This document shows, one piece after another, positions 56,184 to 64,000 of a stretch of DNA of 64,000 nt. The stretch is taken from the NCBI GenBank assembly GCA_002335605.1, contig BEDY01000001.1:1426001-1490000 (forward strand). The letters are read 5' to 3'. Origin of the DNA: Prillingera fragicola (taxonomy: Eukaryota > Basidiomycota > Tremellomycetes > Trichosporonales > Trichosporonaceae). The position numbers and the translations under genes are program-made. Under the pieces are notes generated by a model, which saw only the letters and a program-made list of their open reading frames with translations, made no database searches and was not told the DNA's origin. Every line of letters starts with the position of its first letter. Position 1 is the stretch's first letter.

Positions 56184-58113
56184 GGTGGCAGATGATGCTG
56201 GCAATGCAATGGAGAGAAGGAGCCTTCGTTTAGTCGTCTTGTCAAGAGGACAACGGTGGAGTCAGGGTCGTGCGGAGCGGTTTCGCGCACCTGGTGGGTG
56301 CAGTGTCGTTAAGAGTCGGTGTTGACAAAAGACGAGGGTAATGAGGAAAGAAAAGTGGAAGAGGGTCGTGGTAGCGTTCGTGTCGGTGCAATGCAATGAC
56401 GGGGTGATTGCACGCTAGCACAAGATCAAATTGGCCGTTTGTTTCAGTCGACCACGTACATGCTTAGGGTAACAACAATGACAAGTCTGCGCAAGTCTCT
56501 TGGTGACGAGGGCGGGCGAGGTGCGATACGCTCCGGATGCAAGACAAAGATGCTGGCAGTTGGTATGTAGTGGTGCAAAGTGCAAACGGCCCAGAGGAGA
56601 CGAGGTCGTAGGTGACGAGTCTGACGATGAGAACAGCGAGGGGCGGGTCCGAGGCACGCGCCGTTGTCTAGCAGGCTCGTTTATGGCTACGCGCGCAGTT
56701 TTTGCCGACGCTATGTGCAAAGTATGTACAGTCTGAAGAGCAGCGCACAGCCTGCTTGTATGAAGGAGTCGGGAGGTGTTACGGGACAATGGGTGTTTGT
56801 GGACGAGCAGTGGCAGCGATGCCGTATAGGAGACAAGGTGGAAACGAGATGACGGATCGGCTGCAAAGGTGATGATAGTGGGACTGGCAGGTCGTAGTGT
56901 GGTGATCGGACCCTGCCGATGCGCTGCGCTGGGGCGTAATGCACCTTCAAGTTATTCACTACTGGTTGCTATTGATCGGACGCGTGCAGCAGGTGGCCCC
57001 AGCCCGCAGGAGGCGGCAGGAGTGTGCTGCAGTCAGGCTGTTGGCTTGCGATCAAGTAGTGCAAACCCTTTGGCTTTAGTGCCCGTGTGTCGAATTGGGC
57101 CCTGATGGCCTGAACAGATGCCTGATTTTACGTGTTCCTTGAGAGATTCTGCAATTCTGTTGCTCTTTTGCCATGTGGCCATGCATACATTTGCTTCCCC
57201 CGCAGCGCGCCACCCGCATGCACCCATGGCTCCAACCCGCGTACCGTTGTCGCTGAATCTTTTGACCCTGTGTACCTGGGTTGTCCGCCGCTGCTTGGGC
57301 TGTGGCGACCTGCCCTGGAGATTTCGCTTCCCAGCACAGGATTCTGTCCCTCTGTCCCTCTGCACCACATCGTGGTAAGTTCGTCCATGTGGCTGCCGTA
57401 ACAGGAGCCGGTTTTCTTCACCTGAAACGACAACAAGAGCGTTACATCCTGTGTACCACGAGAACTGTACACTACTGTGAGTTTCCCCTGTCTCGCGAGA
57501 ACAAGCTGTTCGTAAAGACCAGGCCGGTCACACTGGTAAGCCACCGGCACCCATATGTAATGGCACACACCGTTCAGCGGTCTGGGCCTCTTCCAAGCTC
57601 CAAGAGGACAGACTTGAAGGCAGCGCATCCTGTAGCGCTACAAAAGACGGCCCCCAATGGCTCGACAGTGCCAAGCGAAAACTCCAGGGCGGCCAGCAGC
57701 TTTGCCGCACGCGACAAGGTCCACAGGTCCACGTCTCGTCCTAAAACAAACCGGTATCACAGACCAGCATTCTTCCTCATTGTGTCACCATCATACACAT
57801 GGGGATGCACAAGATGCCCACTCGACGGGCTGCGTCTGCTGTATCTTCATGTACGGGACCTGGCCGAGGTACGGTGTTCTAACTCAAAAGATTGAAAAGA
57901 GGAAAGAAACATGGCAGAGTACGTCGGTGCCACGGCCGCCGCGCGACTGATTTCGGCTCCCACCAGCTAACCCTTGCTTCTCAGGCATCCACTGGGCAGG
58001 TTCTGGGGTGGTTCATATTGACTGCCTTGTTGGTGATACTTTTGTTTCTGAACCCAGTTTTGAGCCCCAAAATCTACTGCAATGCGCCAAGTGCAGGAAT
58101 GTGCATGTAACCA
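56184..58113. other. Gene-free interval upstream of the RhoGAP gene
   Basis: About 1.93 kb. Frames of 166 and 204 codons (57128-57628 minus; 57281-57895 plus) are overlapping antisense pairs without motifs. A 57892-58110 frame encodes a hydrophobic segment but has no in-frame ATG before it. No gene is called. Confidence 0.4.
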
Positions 58114-60038
58114 CTAGCTGAAGAACAACAGGCCCTTGTCCATGTCCCTCGTCTCAGTGTCAGCCATCATATCTGGTCCGACGGCAGCGACAAGCTCGCG
58201 CACCCGCTCGCGTGCCCACGAAGTCAGATGGCCCTGGTATATCTGTCCGTTAGCGCAGTCGTAGTAGTGCAAAGTGCACTCACCATGTATGGCACGACTG
58301 CGGGCCGCTCGCCCTCAATGATCATGACGAGCAGCTGGTCCAGGGTGTCGCGGTCGAGCTTGGCGGGGTCCAGGAAACCAGGAGGTGGGGGTGACGGCCA
58401 GTCGATGTCGTCGTCGTCGTCGTCGTCCTCATAGTCTTCGCTGTCGCCATCGGATGCGTTACTTGCATCCTCGCTTCCCTCGGACCCTCCGGACATGACC
58501 ACGTCGGCGGTACCCTCGGATTGGTCACCCTGCTCGGCCTTCCCCGCAGCTGGCACCACTACCCTGTCACCGCCCCCCTCTGTGGCCTTGGCCTTCGTCG
58601 CCGAGATCTCTACAAACGGTGTATATCCCGTGTGCTCCTGCAGATACATGTCCAATGCCGGGCTCAACGGGTGGAACGTGTTGGTGCCCGGGTCCAGGAG
58701 TTGAGAGGGTGCGTATTCGCCCTTGTATCGCATCTTGGCACAGTCGGCGATCCAGTACCCTGCACACTTGTCAGCATGGGCGACAGCATACTCGACAGGG
58801 TGAGGCCAACGGTAGCGAATGGTGACGGCATGACGCGTGGTAGCATGCGACGCAGAGGAGCAGCTGCTCCGATGGCTGCCACACCGCGCGCGGTCAGCAA
58901 CCAGACTCACCCATGTACAACCACCGCATACCTGGAGCGCCCGCGGCCGCCATGTCGCGTGCCAATGCAATTTCATACAGCGCACTGAGCTTGCCGAGGC
59001 CAGCCCATGCCCAGTCGGGGTCCCAAATAAAGTAGACACTGGAGACGCAAGCGGGCAAAACGTCAATCACACTGATTCCGACCAGGTGGCCGTTAACGCG
59101 GTACAGGAGATGATAAGATCCATAGTCTTTTGGGAGACGCGAGGTGTCGGCGTCAGAGGAGTAAGGAATTGGCGTGTCCTGTGAGGTTGGTTAGGAAGTG
59201 CAGCAGTCGTTCTACGTACACCAAGGGGACTGTCGCAAAGGAACCGCGCAAAGCTTCGCTCGCGTACTTCGTGAGGTTTATCCTTATGCACGGAGACCTG
59301 GTACCGCTTGTACAGCGCAAAGGTCTCAGGCGTGGACTTGGCCTTGATAAACTCCAGCTGGAAGTCAGCCGAGCTCACGATATCGCAACCTACCTCAAAC
59401 CGGTGCTTGCTCTCTGCCGTGCCGCACCCTACCTGGTGCGCCCGTAGCTCACATTCGAGATCATAAGCCTTGTTCTTGCCCTTGTCTTTGCTCTTGCCCT
59501 TGGCTTTCCCTTTACCAGCATCCGCGACAGCGGGCTCCGGGTCGCCGGGCTTCAGTCCTGTGGCGAGGTAGCGGTTCCAGCGATTCACAGTACTCCGCTG
59601 GTGCCGACTGGGTCTGAACTCGTCGACATTCAAGCGGATAGTGTACTGCGGACAGCATGTGCGAGCCATGTCGGGACTTATCGGTGAATGCGTGGCGAGG
59701 AAGAGCCGGAGGAAGCCAGAGAGGGCGTCCGTAAGCTCTTGCTCATTTGGCTGCGCCGCTGACCTACTGATAGGTGTACGTTCCCGAACGACGCCAGCCA
59801 CGGTCAATCATGTTCTGATAGAACTGGCTTGTCAGTATACGCTGGATACGCCTGACTAGAACACGTACCTTTGGAGACATCTGGTGGGCGATTACTAACT
59901 GTCAGCAGCGCCCCAAGCAGCGGACGTACGGCCATATGAGAAAGAGGAAGTGCCATTGCTCCTCTCTCCCGGCGGAGAGCAGTATCCACAATCAGACCCA
60001 TGATAATCTACGGGGCAGAGGAGGTTGAGCGAGGGCAT
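58114..60038 (-). CDS. ATE1: Arginyl-tRNA--protein transferase Ate1
   Basis: Transfers Arg from Arg-tRNA to N-terminal Asp/Glu of proteins, the arginylation branch of the N-degron pathway. The ATG at 60038 gives an N-terminus with the conserved zinc/heme Cys motif DCGYCSPPGERS. Exon 60038-59930 joins 59894-59869 through GGC C|TA ATC to give SYGLIAHQMSPK, and the next exon continues FYQNMIDRGWRRSG; this agrees with the family AHxM-x4-YQxxIDRGWRRSG. CCPQYTIRLNVDEFRPSRHQ, SVYFIWDPDWAWAGLGKLSALYE and YWIADCAKMRYKGEYAPSQL are further Ate1 blocks. A Lys/Gly-rich insertion sits after residue 100 and a large acidic insertion (poly-Asp at about 58396-58430) lies in the C-terminal domain. Catalytic-region Cys residues CC are kept. 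Confidence 0.9.
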
Positions 60039-60443
60039 GGTATTGATATGAATGCAAGGTGGGACAGGGGTAGGTTACGGTGAAGGACCTCCACCGCGCG
60101 CGGCAAGATGGTCCCGAGATCCCGAGATTCGGCTCACTCTGACAGGTCCAAAATGACATTGTTGCAACGCCAACAACAAACGCAGCAGGGCATGAGTTGG
60201 GATAGGTACTTTGGGCTTGGAGCAGCTCAAGGTTTCATCCGATAGTAAAAGATGCATCGACTTGTTGGACAGTTGTGGCTTGTGACTAGACTATGAACAC
60301 TGGTAGCCTATGGAACTATCGAGATGACGCGGGGCCTTAATACGCGTTAATCTTTGGCTGCTAAATGCTGCGCCACTCAAATATTACCTTATACTTGACG
60401 ACTGACTTTCGCACCATCACCACATTCACCAATCAATCCCAAA
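60039..60443. promoter_or_regulatory. Divergent promoter ATE1/TPR protein
   Basis: A 405-bp gap between divergently transcribed genes. An AT-rich patch around 60335-60400 precedes the TPR gene. Confidence 0.4.
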
Positions 60444-62434
60444 ATGACACCACGACTCCCAGCAAAGCGCCGCAATGATGGCGAGGGTAGCCAGGATCGC
60501 CAGAACAAGAAGGGCAGTGGAGCCCAAGAGCCTACCTATGACACCTATGACGAGGCGATGGAGGGCGGCGTCCACTACGAAGAGCGGGCAGAGCGTTACC
60601 GTGACGGAGACAAGGTGGGTGGCTTCAAGATTGGGCAAGTGCTGACAAAAAGGCCCAGCGGTTCTATGAGAAGGCCGGGGAGCTGTACCAGAAGGCTATG
60701 CAGCTCAAGGAAGATGACTTTGATGCGACCTACAATCTGTGAGTTCGGCCCCTCCACACTGGGAAGATCGCCTGCCTCCTGCCGCCTGTGCCAGCAGTTC
60801 AGATACGGTCAAAGTTCCTAGCACTTCAGTGGTGATAGTACTAACGTCTCAGTGCCCGCATCCAGTACAAGCTCGCCACTGACTTCCTCCTGCCCCCGTC
60901 CTCGCTCGACTTTTATGGCTCTGTCATGGCCTTGTACCGCAACGCCATGAGCTGCACCACCGACCCCGCCAACAAGAACGACGCCGCTTTCAACATGGCG
61001 CAGGCGTTCTCCGGGTTTGCCGACTTGACCGAGGAGTACCAGGGCGAGTCGGGCGCTGAGAGCGCTCGCGAGCTGCGCGACGGAGCTTGCCACCTTTTGA
61101 ACAACGTGATTGTTACTCAGCAAATGTCGCTGCAGTTCCAGCAGGAGCAGGCCGAGAAGAAGGCTGCCGAGGGTGGTGCCGCTACGGGAAGTGAGGCCGC
61201 ACCCGCTTCGGGCGAGGTCGAAATGGGCTCAGAAGCGCCTGCTGCCGCTGCCACCACCACCGCCGCCGAGGGCGATTGTGACGCCACGATGGACGAGGAC
61301 AAGCCTGAGGGTGAGGCGCCCGAGTCGGCACAAGCTGCTCGCATGCCAACCGGCGACGACTTCTGCGACGCGATTCTTCTCCTCACCGACATTGGCACTA
61401 CTGTCTGGTCGGCTGTTGATCCGCCACAGCCTCCATCTGACCAGCAGCAGGAGGCCGTTCGTGGTCTGCTTGAGGTCGCCCGCATGTACGCTCCCGAGTC
61501 GCGCCAAGCCGAGCTTGATCTCGCAGACATCAAGATTCTGCTTGCGCTCGACGGTATCATCTGGGACATGGTACGCGACCAGGCCACTGCAGGCTCGGGC
61601 GTCGAGCGCGGCATCGAGGCGGCGATCAAGGGCCTTGAGAGGCTACTCGCCAGTCTAGAGACTGCCCCTCCTGCTGACCCCACTGTGCGCGCCGATATTC
61701 TTACCGAGCTCGCCGATACCGAGGTCAGCGCTGCCGCGCGCTACGTCACGCTCGCCAGCCGTTCCGAGGTACCGCAGCCTCTCGCTCAGAGTGCGTGGGC
61801 TCACCTGTCAGGTGCTGTCGCCCACTACGGCCAGGCCGCCGACCTCCCTCTCCACACAACGACCCCGCGCGAGTTCCGCCCCAGCGTCTACCTCAAGCTC
61901 ATGAACGCCACCCTCGCACGCGCCCGTCTCGCGCCCCACAATGAGACTGCTGCCCGCAACATTCAGCAGCTCTTTGACAACTGTGCGGCATACGCGGCCA
62001 AGGCCTCTGCCGCTGTTGGATGGAACTTTCCCAAGCTCCCCACCGCCGCCGACCCGGCCCCTAACCCTCACGAGGTCACCGAGCTTGAGCCTCCCTACCC
62101 CGCTGGCTGGGACATGGAGATGCTCGCGCGCCTGATCCCACTGCACATGCTGCGCGTGTGCTTCTTTGGCCGCACCCTCATCCCGGACTCCAAGGCCTTC
62201 TTTGAGCTTGCTGCGCGCTCAATTGTGCAGAGCATCTGCTCGGTTTCAAATGGACCGCGTCGCCTCATGCCTCAGGACCTTGGACGGCTTGGTGGAGACG
62301 TCGAGAGTGAGGAGGGCAAGATCTCAGAGGACGAGGACATGTGGTGGCGCCAGGTTGGGCAGGGTATCAGGCAGGGCCTCGAGCAGGCCCCCCAGGCGGC
62401 GAGGCCGCTTGACGGTGCCAGCCTGTTCGACTAG
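60444..62434 (+). CDS. Uncharacterised TPR-repeat protein
   Basis: No named family recognised. Exons 60444-60614, 60655-60740 and 60853-62434 join in frame to 612 aa. The N-terminus is basic and polar (PRLPAKRRNDGEG), a possible nuclear signal. A TPR-like helix pair follows (RFYEKAGELYQKAMQLKEDD then FDATYNLARIQYKLATDFLL). Later helical repeats include FYGSVMALYRNAMSC, NDAAFNMAQAFSGFADLTEEY and AVRGLLEVARMYAPESRQAELDLAD. An Ala/Glu-rich acidic linker (about 61150-61340) interrupts the helices. The region around GWNFPKLP and WDMEMLARLIPLHMLRVCFFG looks conserved and non-repetitive. Role unknown; TPR proteins of this kind are often chaperones or complex scaffolds. Confidence 0.75.
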
Positions 62435-62644
62435 AGAGTGTGTCAATGTGTGAGAAGTTCTTATAGAAGATGCAGATATTATAAGTCTCGATCTGCTCGC
62501 GGTCTACTAATGCATATGCTGCTACCCGGTGCGTCCCCATTTTGCCCATCCCTACACCGCGACCGTCATTCCGTGCCGATCTGTGAACGACAATCTGCAG
62601 ATCTCCAGTGCCTCCGATCTCTTGATGCCCTGCTGACCACACCT

Positions 62645-63879
62645 CTAGTCATCCTTTGGCTCCAGACTCTCAGGCGGGGTGTCGCTCCAGCCCATCTGCA
62701 CAGCCAACCGACTCAAAAACCAACCACTCAACCCCCAGATCTCGAGCCCTTTCATCTCCTCCTCCTCGAAAGGGGGCTGGATATAGTCACCGGCCCGAAT
62801 CTTCCAGTATGGCCTCCTTCCGTCGGACCTGAACACATGTGTAGCTTGCCTGCTAGGATCGGCGATCGCACTCAGCGGCAGCGGAAGGAGGGCGGCGACC
62901 TCGCCGACGTCTGGGTGGAGAGTGGACAGGGACAGCGACCCGAGAGCAGCCGCTTTGGCCTTTTTGCGCTCTTTGCCGGCAGGATCCGACGCAATTGCGT
63001 CAGCTTCAGCGGCGTCGAGGGCGTCGCCGCTGTGCACAAAGCCTATGACTGGCCACACGCGGGACTTGTTGCCTAGCGAGTACTCGGGGGCGAGGCCGCC
63101 GAGAATCTCGACATGGGCGGACGGAATGGCGAGTTCCTCTTGAGTCTCACGCAGAGCAGAGGCAATCAGGTTGAGGTCTTCCTGCAGGGGATTAGCACAA
63201 GAGACATGGATACCGAGAGGAAGGTAAGAAGCGGTGAAGAGTTATGACAACGGCCACCTATGAGGTCAGTCTGTCAGGGAGCTTCTGAGAGTTCCGCCTG
63301 TTGGCTGGACTGCTCGCTTCACCTTCCTTCACAATAGCAGCATAATGACACTTACTGGCTCTGCCTTGCCTCCAGGGAAGCTAACAGTCAGCGCAGCTTC
63401 ACTGCAAGACCAACGGTCATCACCGGCCAGTCGCTATGCAAGCAACGAGCCGTCATCGCAGCACCAAAGCGTTTACCGCTGCCAACGTCGTCGGCAGTTG
63501 CTCTTGCTTGCTCCTCCGGCACTCAGTCGTCCACTCACCTTGCTTCTGAAGCATGTACCCGAAGCCCGGCCGCCCGCACCTCCATGAGTATATGGGCAAT
63601 CCCTCCGATATTGCAGAATGGTATCAGGATGGCCGCGTCACGCGCCACCTTACCCGGTGCCGGTGCAAGTGTATGCGGAGGGAGCTCTGCCATAGGAGTC
63701 TCGTTTGGTGGCAGCAGGTGCTCTCGAATTTTATCCAGTGAGGAACGCGTGAATACTGTTGGGGGCAGGCTCAGTTTGGGAGGCGCTGGGGTTGCGACAT
63801 TGCGTTTGGATGCGCCAAGTAAGGCTACTAGACACCTTGGCTTTGGTCGCGCAGCTCCGAAGAGGATCGGAGAGGCCAT
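62645..63879 (-). CDS. Nudix hydrolase, CoA-diphosphatase type (Pcd1/NUDT7-8-like)
   Basis: Predicted to cleave CoA or acyl-CoA to 4'-phosphopantetheine derivatives and 3',5'-ADP, in mitochondria or peroxisomes. Exons 63879-63539, 63401-63356 and 63181-62645 join in frame to 307 aa. The N-terminus MASPILFGAARPKPR is basic and may be a presequence. VARDAAILIPFCN starts the fold; SFPGGKAEPED followed by LNLIASALRETQEELAI is the Nudix box, in the CoA-subfamily form (compare GGKRDPTD-x-ALREAQEEVGL). The Gly of EExGU is Ala here (EELAI). After the box there are WPVIGFVHSGD and a long Ala/Lys-rich insertion, then VFRSDGRRPYWKIRAG and GLEIWGLSGWFLSRL, the CoA-Nudix C-terminal block. No SKL peroxisomal signal is seen at the end (PKDD). 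Confidence 0.85.
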
Positions 63880-64000
63880 TTTCGCTTGCGTGCTGCAACA
63901 GCGTTGAGTGTTGATGTGTGGCTGTTGATAAGTAGGCGGAGCAGACCATCCCTCGGCCTCTTGGAGAGGAGCGGCTGCTGCTCGGTTGATCGCTTCGCTG
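63880..64000. other. Promoter side of the Nudix gene, window end
   Basis: The last 121 bp lie upstream of the Nudix gene. Nothing further is recognisable. Confidence 0.3.

Noticed and set aside
56184..56204. RhoGAP start 7 codons upstream (PASSAT)
   Set aside because: The upstream codon is TTG, not ATG; 56183 is the first in-frame ATG.
57128..57895. 166-codon minus and 204-codon plus frames
   Set aside because: Overlapping antisense frames with biased composition and no motif.
57892..58110. Hydrophobic small open frame ending SPKIYCNAPSAGMCM
   Set aside because: It has a convincing membrane-span pattern but no in-frame ATG before it. A spliced start (ATG at 57911, MAEY joined at GTCGGT) would need a weak donor, and no homologue is known to me.
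59882..60001. ATE1 start at ATG 60001 (MGLIVDTALRRERG)
   Set aside because: A different frame beginning at 60038 reads the conserved CGYC motif and splices into AHQMSPK; the 60001 frame has no Ate1 similarity.

Overview
The window is nuclear DNA from a GC-rich fungus. Most genes are split by short introns of about 35-60 nt with GT-AG ends, neighbours often share a small divergent promoter, and almost every recognisable protein is a eukaryotic housekeeping protein with a fungal architecture (desaturase with fused cytochrome b5, Mcl1/Ctf4, Gpi1, Hul5, Ate1, Sec2). The protein styles suggest a basidiomycete yeast, probably a tremellomycete near Trichosporon/Cutaneotrichosporon. That placement is an inference; no rDNA or mating-type marker is present. 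I found no prophage, CRISPR array, transposase, rRNA or tRNA.

Layout: SLC41-type Mg2+ transporter (422-2379 +); Mcl1/Ctf4 replisome hub (2639-5902 -) head-to-head with mitoribosomal mL54 (6146-6672 +); a JTB-like membrane protein (6898-7536 -) head-to-head with proteasome ATPase Rpt6 (7837-9085 +); an esterase fused to an SMP-30/gluconolactonase propeller (9315-11530 -); Arp6 (11846-13671 -); Vps54 with a long extra tail (13939-18014 -) head-to-head with Ade4 (18496-20503 +); complex I 24 kDa subunit (21278-22205 -) head-to-head with spliceosomal Prp16 (22552-26682 +); RCC1-repeat Fmp25-like protein (26843-28687 -) head-to-head with Gpi1 (29117-31360 +).

The second half holds an unknown single-pass membrane protein with a PPPY motif (31667-32683 -), the HECT ligase Hul5/UBE3C (33928-37191 -), delta-9 desaturase Ole1 (37590-39304 -) head-to-head with an ACAD10/11-type acyl-CoA dehydrogenase (40870-42506 +), a Sec2/Rabin8 Rab exchange factor (44024-47295 -), an allantoate/nicotinate-type MFS permease (47735-49369 -), a gene-poor block of about 4.1 kb with a tetranucleotide microsatellite (49370-53502), a RhoGAP protein (53503-56183 -), arginyltransferase Ate1 (58114-60038 -) head-to-head with an unknown TPR protein (60444-62434 +), and a CoA-type Nudix hydrolase (62645-63879 -).

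There is no gene cluster in the bacterial sense. Local themes are membrane traffic (Vps54, Sec2, RhoGAP), protein turnover (Rpt6, Hul5, Ate1), mitochondria (mL54, 24 kDa subunit, Fmp25-like) and lipids (Ole1, acyl-CoA dehydrogenase, CoA Nudix, Gpi1). The most unusual observations are the esterase/SMP-30 fusion with an altered oxyanion motif, the Ade4 start codon split by an intron, a Sec2 whose Rabin8-like C-terminal module is interrupted by a very long acidic insertion, a Vps54 with about 400 extra residues, and a fungal JTB-like protein.
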